Shown: piece by piece, positions 24,431 to 34,489 of the stretch | Layout: every line of letters starts with the position of its first letter | Numbering within the stretch: position 1 is the first letter of the stretch | Source: CAKSQF01 sp051867925 | Lineage (GTDB): Bacteria > Bacillota > Clostridia > Oscillospirales > CAG-272 | Length of the DNA stretch: 35,796 bases | Assembly (NCBI GenBank): GCA_051867925.1 | Contig: JBJDZI010000105.1 | Location: 1 to 35,796 of the forward strand | Reading direction: 5' to 3' | Translations under genes and position numbers: made by a program | Notes under the pieces: generated by a model | The model's database searches: none | What the model saw: only the letters and a program-made list of their open reading frames with translations | Told to the model about the DNA's origin: nothing

Positions 24431-26460
24431 TGATGAAAAAACTGCTTTCCAAATTAAAAGAACAGCACAATCTCCGTTTGGTGATCCTTGCCGCGCTGGC
24501 GGCGGTGCATCTGTTTCTCCTGCAGGCACTGATCTCCGCCAAACTCTTCTCTCCCAAGATCGCAACGCTTCTGGTGCTGATTCTGTACGTCGCTCTGTCT
24601 GTCTTATCCATGATCATCCTGCGAATGATCTATTTCAAGCATTACGAAATGGATCTGGAGAAGCATTACAGTTCTGACGTCAGTTCCGGGCTTTACAACA
24701 ACATCGTTGCGCCCATCATCGCCTGCGACGATGCGGGCAACATCCAATGGGGCAACAAAGCCTTCCGCGCCATGTTGCGGGATGCGGAAATCACCACCAA
24801 ACGTCTCCCCGCTCTGACCGGCGTCAATATGGAAACGCTCCTCTCCACGCTGGACAGCGGAGAACAATTCAAATGCACGGTGGGCAAGCGCATCTATCAG
24901 GTCAAGGGACACATCGCTTCTCCCAGCGCCGCCAATCTGTACGTGACCGTTTGGTATGATATTACCGAACTGGAAGAAACCAAGGCGATTCAAAAAGAAA
25001 ACGAGACTCTGGTCGCCTATATCGTCATCGACAATCTGGATGAACTGGTTCAGATTGAGCAGGAAAACCTAAGCTCCGCCGCCGCACAGGTGGAGATTGT
25101 TCTGCGAGACTTCGCCGAGAGTTTCAACGGCATTCTGAAAAGTTACGAGCGGGACAAATACGTTTTCCTCTATCGAGCCTCCCATTTGCAGACCCTGATC
25201 GATGATAAATTCGACATTCTGGAAAAGGTTCGCTCGGTGCGGGTGGGCGCAAACTACTTCCCCGTCACCGTCTCCATCGGCACCTCCACTATCGGTGAAA
25301 CGCTGGGAGAAAAAGAAAAGAGCGCGCAGGCGGCACTGGAAATGGCGCTTGCTCGAGGCGGCGACCAAGCGGTGGTCAAGACCGAAAAGGGTGTCAATAT
25401 CTTCGGCGGTATCACTAAGACCGTCCAGAAGCGCACCACCATCAAATCCCGCACCGTGGCACAGGCACTGGCATCTTTGGTGGCAGGCAGCCGCAACGTG
25501 CTGATCATGGGCCACCGCAACCCCGACTTCGACTCCATCGGCTCCTGCGTGGGCGCGGCGAAGTTCTGTATGCTCTGCGGTGTCAAATGCAATATCATCA
25601 TCAACCGCAAGGATCCCAATCTGAAGAAATGCTTCGATCTGCTGTCCGGTCTGCCCGCTTACGACGATATTTTCGTGGATGCGGAATCCGGTCAGAATCT
25701 GATCAACTCCAAGACTCTGCTGATCATCACGGACGTCAACAACCCCAAGCAGTTTGAGGCTCCCCTCATTGCCGAAAACGTGCATCGGGTGGTCTATATC
25801 GACCATCACCGAATGACCGGCGAATTTGAGATTCCTCCCGCTCTTTATTACATCGAGCCTTCCGCATCGTCCGCCTCCGAACTGGTCTCCGAAATTCTGG
25901 AGCAGGCGGCAATCGGTTCCCTCAAAAAAGAAGAGGCGGAGATGCTGTACGCGGGTATCATTTTGGACACCAAGCGTTTCTCCATCAACACGGGCGTGCG
26001 TACCTTCACCTCCGCGCTCTATCTGCGAGGCGAGGGAGCAGACCCCATCGAAGTGCAGGAACTGTTCCGCACCGATCTGACCGATATGGAACGTGAGGCG
26101 CGCTTTGAGATCAACATCGCCCGCTATCGCAAGTATATCGCCATCGCGGTCAACCCCTATCAGGACAACGTGGCTTCCGACCGCATCATTGCGGCAAAAG
26201 TTGCCGATAAACTGCTGACTGCCGAAAATGTGCTGGCATCCTTCGCGCTCTGCGAGATCGACGGAGCCATCCGCATCTCCGCCCGCTCCACCGGCACCAT
26301 CAACGTCCAGATCATTCTGGAACGGATCGGCGGCGGCGGTCATTACGACGCGGCTGCCACCCAAATGCCGGGCACCTCTATGGAGGCGGCTCTGATTCAA
26401 CTGAAAGAATCCATCGACCAATTCTTAGATGTCGATTCCAAATCCACCGAAAGGAACTAA
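24430..26460 (+). CDS. gdpP: GdpP, c-di-AMP phosphodiesterase (DHH-DHHA1)
   Basis: Membrane protein that cleaves c-di-AMP to pApA and so sets potassium and wall homeostasis. 676 residues: two helices near the N terminus (about 15-60), a PAS-like domain (about 85-180, NIVAPIIACDDAGNIQWGNKAF), a degenerate GGDEF domain (about 190-320; the active-site turn reads YERDKYVF, so no cyclase activity expected), then DHH with GHRNPDFDSIG (about 361) and DHHRM (about 458), and DHHA1 with RIGGGGHYDAAATQ near 632-645. All DHH metal residues I can check are present. The first ATG (24430) has GGAGG six bases before it. It is coupled to DUF2232 upstream and ends four bases before rplI. Confidence 0.96.
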   Translation: MMKKLLSKLKEQHNLRLVILAALAAVHLFLLQALISAKLFSPKIATLLVLILYVALSVLSMIILRMIYFKHYEMDLEKHYSSDVSSGLYNNIVAPIIACDDAGNIQWGNKAFRAMLRDAEITTKRLPALTGVNMETLLSTLDSGEQFKCTVGKRIYQVKGHIASPSAANLYVTVWYDITELEETKAIQKENETLVAYIVIDNLDELVQIEQENLSSAAAQVEIVLRDFAESFNGILKSYERDKYVFLYRASHLQTLIDDKFDILEKVRSVRVGANYFPVTVSIGTSTIGETLGEKEKSAQAALEMALARGGDQAVVKTEKGVNIFGGITKTVQKRTTIKSRTVAQALASLVAGSRNVLIMGHRNPDFDSIGSCVGAAKFCMLCGVKCNIIINRKDPNLKKCFDLLSGLPAYDDIFVDAESGQNLINSKTLLIITDVNNPKQFEAPLIAENVHRVVYIDHHRMTGEFEIPPALYYIEPSASSASELVSEILEQAAIGSLKKEEAEMLYAGIILDTKRFSINTGVRTFTSALYLRGEGADPIEVQELFRTDLTDMEREARFEINIARYRKYIAIAVNPYQDNVASDRIIAAKVADKLLTAENVLASFALCEIDGAIRISARSTGTINVQIILERIGGGGHYDAAATQMPGTSMEAALIQLKESIDQFLDVDSKSTERN

Positions 26461-26463
26461 ATC

Positions 26464-26910
26464 ATGATGAAAGTTATTCTCACACAAGACGTCAAAGGAC
26501 AGGGCAAAAAAGGACAGGTTATTAATGTCTCCGACGGTTATGCCCGCAACTTCCTCTTCCCCAAGGGACTCGCAACCGAAGCCAGTGCTTCTTCGATGAA
26601 CGATCTCAAAAACAAAGAGGCATCTAAACAATATAAGCTGGCAACCGAAAAAGCCGCCGCACAGGAGCTTGCCGCCAAACTGGCGGAAATCACCGTAGAG
26701 ATCAAGGTCGCCTGCGGCTCGGACGGCAGACTGTACGGCTCGGTCACCTCCAAGGAGATCGCCGAAAAACTGCAGGAGTCCTACGGCATTTCTCTCGACA
26801 AACGTAAGATCGTGCTGGATCGCCCCATCAAGGAATACGGCACCAGCCAGCTGGAAGTCAAACTCTACCCCGAGGTAGTGGGCAAACTCAAAGTCACCGT
26901 AAAGGAATAA
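26464..26910 (+). CDS. rplI: 50S ribosomal protein L9
   Basis: 148 residues. N-terminal L9 domain VILTQDVKGQGKKGQVINVSDGYARNFLFPKGLA, then the long connecting helix (about 40-75) and the C-terminal rRNA-binding domain with CGSDGRLYGSVTSKEIAEKL and EYGTSQLEVKLYPEVVGKLKVTV. AAAGGAA is upstream; two ATG codons in a row (MMKV) leave the start open by one codon. Placement between gdpP and dnaB is the Bacillota standard. Confidence 0.98.
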   Translation: MMKVILTQDVKGQGKKGQVINVSDGYARNFLFPKGLATEASASSMNDLKNKEASKQYKLATEKAAAQELAAKLAEITVEIKVACGSDGRLYGSVTSKEIAEKLQESYGISLDKRKIVLDRPIKEYGTSQLEVKLYPEVVGKLKVTVKE

Positions 26911-26916
26911 GCTGGT

Positions 26917-28254
26917 ATGGCGATTGAAAACAATCAGCGGAAACTCCCCTTTTCGCTGGAAGCGGAACAATCCGTTCTGGGTTCCATTTTGGTGGATCCC
27001 CAAAAAATCAGCGAGATCGCCGCGCAGATCTCGGTGGAAGATTTTTATTTGGAGGAGCATCAGGAAATCTTCTCTGCCATGCAGAAGCTTTTTCTGCAAT
27101 CCAAAGAGATTGATCCCGTCCTTCTGATGGATGCACTGGTGCAGGAAGGCGTATATGATCTGGAGCAGTCCAAATCCTACATCCGCACCATAGCCGAGAT
27201 CGTTCCCTCCTCCGAAAATATCAAGGACTACGCCGAGATCGTGCGCAACAAAGCACTTTTGCGGCGGCTGATCTCGGTCTGCGGTGAGATCACAGAGGAT
27301 GCTTATGCCGAGCAGGACGATGCCTCCGACATCATCAACGGCGCCGAAAGCAAGGTCTTTGCCATCGCGCAGAACAAAGAGCAGAAGGACTTTGAACACA
27401 TCCGTGACGTTCTGCTGGAAACCCACCGTCAGATCCACGAGGTCGCTCAGAATCCCGACGAAGCCAAAGGCGTTTCCACAGGATTCTCCGCCATCGACAA
27501 TCTGCTGATCGGTCTGGGCAAGAGCGATCTGGTGCTGGTAGGCGCCCGTCCCGGTATGGGTAAGACCTCCTTCTGTCTGAACCTTGCCACCAACATTGCC
27601 CACAAAACCCAAAAAGCGGTCTGCATTTTCTCACTGGAAATGTCCTCCACACAGCTGGTCACCCGTATGCTCTCCAGCGAAGCACTCATCGAAAGCGGCG
27701 TCCTCCGTAGCGGAAAACTGACCCCCGAGGATTGGAACAAACTGGCGCACGCATCCTCCTATCTGGCGGAATGCGACATTTACATCGACGATACGACGGG
27801 TATCACCGTCACCGGCATGAAGGCAAAACTCCGTCGGGTGAAGAACTTAGGACTTGTGGTCATCGACTATCTGGGGCTTATGCAATCCGACCGACGGATT
27901 GAAAACCGTGTCAACGAAGTGGCGGAGATTTCCCGTAATCTGAAGGTGTTGGCGAAAGAACTGAATGTGCCTGTCGTCTGCTGTGCGCAACTTTCCCGCG
28001 GTCCCGAGTCCCGTACCGATAAGCGCCCTATGCTGTCCGACCTGCGTGATTCCGGTGCCATCGAGCAGGATGCCGACGTCGTGATGTTCCTCTATCGGGA
28101 CGAGTATTATAAGGACGATCCCGATAAACAGAACACCGCTGAGGTCATCGTTGCCAAGAACCGTCACGGCTCTACCGGCAAGGTGGAGGTGGGCTGGTTC
28201 GGTCAGTATACCAAATTTACCACGCTGGAAACCGAGCGCGGAGGAGAGGAATGA
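26917..28254 (+). CDS. dnaB: Replicative DNA helicase DnaB
   Basis: Hexameric helicase of the replication fork (named DnaC in Bacillus subtilis). 445 residues. N-terminal collar domain (LPFSLEAEQSVLGSILVDPQ), linker helix, then a RecA-like ATPase with STGFSAIDNLLIGLGKSDLVLVGARPGMGKTSF (Walker A at about 209), FSLEMSS, LVVIDYLGLMQ (Walker B), CAQLSRGPE and SGAIEQDADVVMFLYRD, and the end motif VIVAKNRHGSTGKVEVGW. No intein. AAGGAAT lies before the ATG, and the last bases overlap tilS (ATGA, 28251-28254). Confidence 0.98.
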   Translation: MAIENNQRKLPFSLEAEQSVLGSILVDPQKISEIAAQISVEDFYLEEHQEIFSAMQKLFLQSKEIDPVLLMDALVQEGVYDLEQSKSYIRTIAEIVPSSENIKDYAEIVRNKALLRRLISVCGEITEDAYAEQDDASDIINGAESKVFAIAQNKEQKDFEHIRDVLLETHRQIHEVAQNPDEAKGVSTGFSAIDNLLIGLGKSDLVLVGARPGMGKTSFCLNLATNIAHKTQKAVCIFSLEMSSTQLVTRMLSSEALIESGVLRSGKLTPEDWNKLAHASSYLAECDIYIDDTTGITVTGMKAKLRRVKNLGLVVIDYLGLMQSDRRIENRVNEVAEISRNLKVLAKELNVPVVCCAQLSRGPESRTDKRPMLSDLRDSGAIEQDADVVMFLYRDEYYKDDPDKQNTAEVIVAKNRHGSTGKVEVGWFGQYTKFTTLETERGGEE

Positions 28255-29606
28255 TCCCGTCTCTCTCCTCTGTCGATCGGGCGTTTGGCGCGTTTTTGGA
28301 AGCGCATCCCGCCCGCGGGCTTCTCATCGCCCTGTCCGGCGGTGCGGATTCGGTGGTACTGCTTCACCTTGCATCCCGACACAGGGAGCATTTTGGCTAT
28401 CGGCTGGAAGCACTTCACGTTCATCACGGCATCCGCGGCGCGGAAGCCGATCGGGATCTTGGGTTTTGCCAAGACTTATGTCGGAGTCTGAATGTTCCGC
28501 TGACGGTAGCAAAGTACAACATTCCTGCGCTTGCCGCCGCCGAAAAAGCAGGGCTGGAAGAGACTGCCCGTAGATACCGCTATCTTGCGCTGGCGAAAGT
28601 TGCCGCCGCCCACGGTCTGGATCGGATCGCCACGGCGCACACTGCCACGGACAATACGGAAACGGTGCTGTTGCAACTTGCGCGCGGCACCGCTTCCCTT
28701 CACGGCATCCCGCCTGTGCGGGATGCTTATATCCGTCCGCTCCTGTCGGTGACGCGCCGGGAGATTCTTTCCTATTTGAATGAATACAATCTTCCGCATA
28801 TGGAGGACAGCACCAACGAGTCCGATGCGTACAGCCGCAATCTGATCCGCAATCGGGTACTCCCCGTTCTGCGGCAGTTAAATCCCCGCGCAGAGGAAGC
28901 CTTCGGCAGAGCGGCGGCTCATGCGCGAGAGGACGATGACTATCTCCGCTCCCTCGCCGCGCCCTATGCCGAGCAGGGGGAGGTACAGGAGATCGCATCA
29001 CTCCCCGCGCCCCTGCGCTCCCGCGCGCTGATCGCCCGCTGTGAATTGCTGGGAATCGGCGGTCTGTCGGAGTCTCATGTCGATGCGCTGGTGCGTCTGT
29101 GTACCGATGCCATCCCCCACGCATCTTTGTCTCTCCCCGGCGGCGCGGTGGCGATTGAGGGCGGTCTGCTGGTGCGCAGATCCGAGTACCCCGCCGTGGA
29201 GGAATGGGAAGTTCTCCTTCACCTCGGCGAAAATCCGCTCCCCGACGGCTCCGTTCTTTGCGTGATGCCCGAAAATGAAGCGGAATTAAAAAAATACATC
29301 GCTCATCAACAAAATATTTACAAATTATTGATAAACGCGACTTTGAATTTTGATACAATAGAAGGAACGATGGTCGCGCGAGGCAGACGGTCGGGGGATC
29401 GGATTCTGTCGGGCGGAATCCATCGTAACGTCAAGAAACTCTTTTGCGATGGGAAAATCCCCGTGGCTGACCGCGGTCTCTCCCCGCTGATTGGCGATGC
29501 CAACGGGATCCTTTGGATTCCCGCGCTCCGCCGTATCCGCGATGGGGTTCAGGGCGGATCGTCCCACATCGTTCTGATCTGGTGCAAAAACCAATCGGAG
29601 CGTTAA
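28251..29606 (+). CDS. tilS: TilS, tRNA(Ile)-lysidine synthetase
   Basis: Adds lysine to C34 of tRNA-Ile(CAU) with ATP. 451 residues. N-type ATP pyrophosphatase domain with LIALSGGADSVVLLHL (PP-loop at about 29-34), HVHHGIRGAEAD, ATAHTATDNTETVLLQLARGT and PLLSVTRREILSYL, then the TilS substrate-binding domain and a C-terminal domain (VARGRRSGDRILSGGIHRNVKKLFCDGKIP). A short AT-rich patch (about 29285-29372) stands out from its GC-rich surroundings but stays in frame, and its product (YKLLINATLNFDTIEG) fits the TilS fold. The start overlaps the dnaB stop. In Bacillus hprT lies between tilS and ftsH; here it is missing. Confidence 0.96.
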   Translation: MIPSLSSVDRAFGAFLEAHPARGLLIALSGGADSVVLLHLASRHREHFGYRLEALHVHHGIRGAEADRDLGFCQDLCRSLNVPLTVAKYNIPALAAAEKAGLEETARRYRYLALAKVAAAHGLDRIATAHTATDNTETVLLQLARGTASLHGIPPVRDAYIRPLLSVTRREILSYLNEYNLPHMEDSTNESDAYSRNLIRNRVLPVLRQLNPRAEEAFGRAAAHAREDDDYLRSLAAPYAEQGEVQEIASLPAPLRSRALIARCELLGIGGLSESHVDALVRLCTDAIPHASLSLPGGAVAIEGGLLVRRSEYPAVEEWEVLLHLGENPLPDGSVLCVMPENEAELKKYIAHQQNIYKLLINATLNFDTIEGTMVARGRRSGDRILSGGIHRNVKKLFCDGKIPVADRGLSPLIGDANGILWIPALRRIRDGVQGGSSHIVLIWCKNQSER

Positions 29607-29699
29607 AATACGAAAATTGCGTGCATACTCAGACATCCGACTTTTGTACGGATGCCTGCACTGCATTTTGAATGAGCACATAAATCTTTGGAGGAAACT

Positions 29700-31772
<2,073 letters not shown>

Positions 31773-31788
31773 ATTGAATTGAATCGCA

Positions 31789-32048
31789 TTTGGGGCGTTG
31801 CCCCAAACCCCACCCGCTTTCCCCCAAGAAAGCGGGGCCAAGAACTACTATAAAGGCGGCAAATACTTGCCGCCCCAGCGTGTCGAAAAAGTCTTTCAGA
31901 AAATCGAGAGGAGGGCGAAACCATCTCATACGCCGAAGTTTTCGCCCTCCTCTCGAGCTCTCCACCCACTTCCTTGGCTGACGGCTTTCTAAAATTATAG
32001 TTTTTCGACAGTCTGAGGCGGCAAATACTTGCCGCCCTCTTTTTGTCA
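31789..32048. repeat. Compound palindromic repeat, copy B (complete)
   Basis: The best preserved copy. Order: hairpin TTTGGGGC/GCCCCAAA (31789-31807); hairpin CCCGCTTTC/GAAAGCGGG (31813-31836); 20-base palindrome 31855-31874; six-base spacer; core 31881-32010 with 10-base perfect inverted ends TGTCGAAAAA/TTTTTCGACA; six-base spacer GTCTGA; the same 20-base palindrome again at 32017-32036. Inside the core a perfect 17-bp stem (31904-31920 with 31940-31956) holds the 19-base loop CCATCTCATACGCCGAAGT; after it comes the CTTCCTTGGCTGACGG tract shared with copies A, C and D. It fills most of the 409-base gap between the convergent ends of ftsH and the lipoprotein gene. No open reading frame here looks real. 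Confidence 0.88.
32017..32045 (+). terminator. Terminator formed by the right outer palindrome of copy B
   Basis: The palindrome GGCGGCAA/TTGCCGCC (32017-32036) is followed by CTCTTTTTG, a GC-rich stem and U tract in the plus direction. It can end the transcript coming from ftsH, 245 bases upstream. The same hairpin with TTTT occurs in copy A (77-102). Confidence 0.65.
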
Positions 32049-32072
32049 TGGGTTTGATAGAATCAGATTATT

Positions 32073-32171
32073 CCGGGCGGAAAGTATTTGCTGCCCTTCA
32101 TAGAAGTTTTTGGAGATGCAGGGCCTTTTTACAAAAAGGTTCCTGCCGGGATTTGGGGCGGAGCCCCAAAT
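32073..32171. repeat. Degenerate outer hairpins beyond copy B
   Basis: Three further hairpins without a core: a decayed form of the outer palindrome (GGGCGGAAAGTATTTGCTGCCC, 32075-32096), a stem CAGGG-CCTTTTT/AAAAAGG-TTCCTG (32118-32144), and ATTTGGGGC/GCCCCAAAT (32151-32171). The last is 11 bases beyond the stop of the minus-strand lipoprotein gene and may end its transcript. The AAGG/TTCC hairpin also occurs in copy D at 35559-35582. Confidence 0.65.
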
Positions 32172-32181
32172 GCAATTAAAC

Positions 32182-32661
32182 TCACAACGCGTCTTGCAAT
32201 ATTTCCCGTGCAAGGTCGTTGTGATCGGTGACCAAGAGGCACACCCACTTTCCTTGCCGCCAGATCACGGCGCCCGGGGCGATGGTGTCGGGATCATAGA
32301 AATAGTTGTCGCGGGATGCCAGAATCGTCTGCCGCGTGCGCAGATACGATTCGATGATCTCCGCTTTGTCCACATCCAGCGCGTGGTATAGATGGATTTC
32401 GTAGATCCGATCGTCTTTGCCAAGGGCGATGGAGTATCCATCGGACAGGCGCGCGGGCGATTGTCCGTTGTACAGGAGCGCGGCATCCTCCTTCGACAGA
32501 TAGCCCGCCTCTTCGGGCATGGCTTCGCTGAAATAGATTTCCACCGTCGGCGCATCGGGCATGGTCAACAGTTTTGCCAGCAGATCGGTAGCAGTAGGCT
32601 CTCTCCCTCGACAACCTCCCAACATCAGTGCCAACAGTAACACCGCCAAAAATCGTTTCAT
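32182..32661 (-). CDS. Small lipoprotein, DUF4358-like
   Basis: 159 residues. The N terminus MKRFLAVLLLALMLGGC is a lipoprotein signal with lipobox LGGC and Cys17, so the mature protein is anchored to the outer face of the membrane. The mature part has PTVEIYFSEAM, then YNGQSPARLSDGYSIALGKDDRIYEIHLYHALDVDKAEIIESYLRTRQ, a pattern like DUF4358 proteins of Clostridia, and ends with VIWRQGKWVCLLVTDHNDLAREIL. Function unknown. ATG 32661 has AAGGAGGAG eight bases upstream; the longer frame to 32730 has no support. It is divergent from the M23-like gene and convergent with ftsH across the repeat block. I could not find a clear promoter for it in the 155-base divergent gap. Confidence 0.82.
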   Translation of the reverse strand: MKRFLAVLLLALMLGGCRGREPTATDLLAKLLTMPDAPTVEIYFSEAMPEEAGYLSKEDAALLYNGQSPARLSDGYSIALGKDDRIYEIHLYHALDVDKAEIIESYLRTRQTILASRDNYFYDPDTIAPGAVIWRQGKWVCLLVTDHNDLAREILQDAL

Positions 32662-32739
32662 ACGATTCGCTCCTCCTTCGTTTGTCTCCCGTCCCTGCAA
32701 AAAAACTGCGGTAATCTGCAAAGAGTTCACAATATTTTA

Positions 32740-32768
32740 TTGAAATCCCCCATGGGATATGCTATAAT
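32740..32768 (+). promoter_or_regulatory. Sigma-A-type promoter for the M23-like/YdcF-like pair
   Basis: -35 TTGAAA (32740-32745), 17-base spacer, perfect -10 TATAAT (32763-32768). The leader to the ATG at 32817 is about 42 bases. Confidence 0.8.
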
Positions 32769-32816
32769 GAATTGAACCGTCCAAAGGGATCGGTACTTCT
32801 CTTCTGTCGAGGTCAT

Positions 32817-34472
32817 ATGAAAAAACTGATTATCCGACTGCTCCTCATTGTCGTCTGCTTCATTCCTTCGTTGATCGCAATGATTCTATATACAAACGCG
32901 CAAATAACGCCCCTTGCGTCCGCTGAGATCTCTGCTTTGATCTGGGAGTCACCAAACGGCCATCGCCGGGAATTTGGGATGAAAGAGTCCGATGAAAAGG
33001 CGTTTCTCTCATTTTTGATCGGGCTGAATCAAAACGCTGATCCCATTGATGAGATGCCCGACGATGTGAAAACCGAAAACTGTTTTAAGGCAACCTTCGT
33101 CACAGACGGTGTCCGCTCGGTCTATCGGTATTATTTTTCCACCGTCAGCCCCAGCAACAGTTATCTGGTTGATCCCGATCAGAATGCCTATCGGATCGAT
33201 GCGGCTGACACCATCGCATTTTTGGACAGCGAGCATTCCGCCGCGCTGTATCCCGCCGCCACCATCCCCACGCTGACCGTTACGGGTGAGACATTGAACG
33301 CCGCTCACGTCGATTGGACCTACTACACTTACAGCGGCACGGGGCGTACGCTGACCGAGAGCAATCCCGATATTCCCACCTATACCGCCTCCTATGTGGG
33401 CATCACACTCTCTTCCAGTCGGGTTCCCGACAGCAGTCTGCTGGTGATTACCGACGACAGCGGTCAGGTTCTGTACAAGGGGAGCCTTGCCGATTACAAT
33501 GCAAGTACGACGCTGAAGAAGCAAATCCGCAAGGATACGCTCCTGCATTTCGCCTTGGATGCCGATTGGAAAGATGGGGACGGAGCCAAATTCAGTGGAA
33601 ATGCCGATTTCCGCTTCGATGTGCAGGCAATCTTCGATCCTGCCGCTCACTTCTGGCTGGGCGAGTCCTCAGTTGAACTGGGTGAATTCGTCGTGCTGTC
33701 GGGTGAGTTCGTGGAGGAGGTGTCCGATCTGTCCTTCTCCTCCACTCCCTCCATCGGAGTTACGCCTGTTTTTGTTAGGGATGGCGATCTGGTTCGGGCG
33801 CTGGTGCCGATCCCCCGCGATCTTGCCTCCGGAGTGGGCGAGTACGTTTTCACCGTCACCTGTCAAGGCAAAGAATACCCTCTGACGCTGAATGTCATAA
33901 GCCCCACTCACTCGGAAGCCATTAAAACCTACAATTACAGCCAAAAAGTCAATACTTCCCTGCGCACCGAGTCCAATCTGGCGGAATTTCGCAATCTGAT
34001 GGCTTCTCTGCCGGTGACTTCTACCCTATATGCCAACGGCAGTTTCGTGTTGAATACCGGTGAAGGGATTCGGGCTCAGTTCGGTCAAATCATTCACAAT
34101 ACCGTTCGGGAGTCGGATCAGTTCCGCTCCAACGGTTTGGCATTCGTAGCCTATCCGGGCACCAAGATCACTCCTGTTTGCAATGGAACGGTGGTTTCGG
34201 TCACTACCACCGCATACGGCGGCAACACCGTGATCATCGACCACGGATGGGGACTGCTCAGCGTATACTACTGTCTCGGCTCCTTCGGGGAAAAAGCCGT
34301 TGTGGGAACCTTCGTCACGCCGGATGATCCCATCGGCTACGGCGGCAGCGAAGGCAAGGGCGTCGGTTACACCGACGGTATTACATCTTACTGCGAAGTG
34401 TGGATCGGCGGACAACCCGTTTCCTACTATCCGCTGGAGGTCGAAGGGATCGTCGTCGGCTCTCCCGAATGA
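32817..34472 (+). CDS. M23/LytM-like envelope protein, apparently without zinc ligands
   Basis: 551 residues. A short head and one membrane helix (about 1-27, KKLIIRLLLIVVCFIPSLIAMILY) put the rest outside. Middle part is beta-rich, Ig-like (about 130-365). The last 150 residues resemble a LytM domain: FVAYPGTKITPVCNGTVVSVTTTAYGGNTVIIDHGWGLLSVYYCLGSFGEKAVVGTFVTPDDPIGYGG. The usual zinc and catalytic residues are not there: the HxGxD site reads SNGLA, the YxHL histidine is Cys (VYYCL), and the HLHFE motif reads SYCEV. Like EnvC or NlpD it may bind rather than cut the wall and regulate an amidase or elongation complex; that is inference. ATG 32817 has GAGG four bases before it; a TTG upstream (32772) starts at the predicted transcript start and is rejected. 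Promoter at 32740-32768. Confidence 0.85.
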   Translation: MKKLIIRLLLIVVCFIPSLIAMILYTNAQITPLASAEISALIWESPNGHRREFGMKESDEKAFLSFLIGLNQNADPIDEMPDDVKTENCFKATFVTDGVRSVYRYYFSTVSPSNSYLVDPDQNAYRIDAADTIAFLDSEHSAALYPAATIPTLTVTGETLNAAHVDWTYYTYSGTGRTLTESNPDIPTYTASYVGITLSSSRVPDSSLLVITDDSGQVLYKGSLADYNASTTLKKQIRKDTLLHFALDADWKDGDGAKFSGNADFRFDVQAIFDPAAHFWLGESSVELGEFVVLSGEFVEEVSDLSFSSTPSIGVTPVFVRDGDLVRALVPIPRDLASGVGEYVFTVTCQGKEYPLTLNVISPTHSEAIKTYNYSQKVNTSLRTESNLAEFRNLMASLPVTSTLYANGSFVLNTGEGIRAQFGQIIHNTVRESDQFRSNGLAFVAYPGTKITPVCNGTVVSVTTTAYGGNTVIIDHGWGLLSVYYCLGSFGEKAVVGTFVTPDDPIGYGGSEGKGVGYTDGITSYCEVWIGGQPVSYYPLEVEGIVVGSPE

Positions 34473-34489
34473 TACAGAAAGGAATGCAC

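Noticed and set aside
29285..29372. AT-rich patch in tilS as a frameshift scar or insertion
   Set aside because: The reading frame continues without a stop, and the peptide fits the C-terminal TilS domain.
29634..29654. Terminator between tilS and ftsH
   Set aside because: Only six base pairs and no U tract follow; too weak to call.
31773..32181. Remnant of an insertion sequence with transposase
   Set aside because: No frame in the block encodes a transposase-like product; only palindromes and inverted ends are present.
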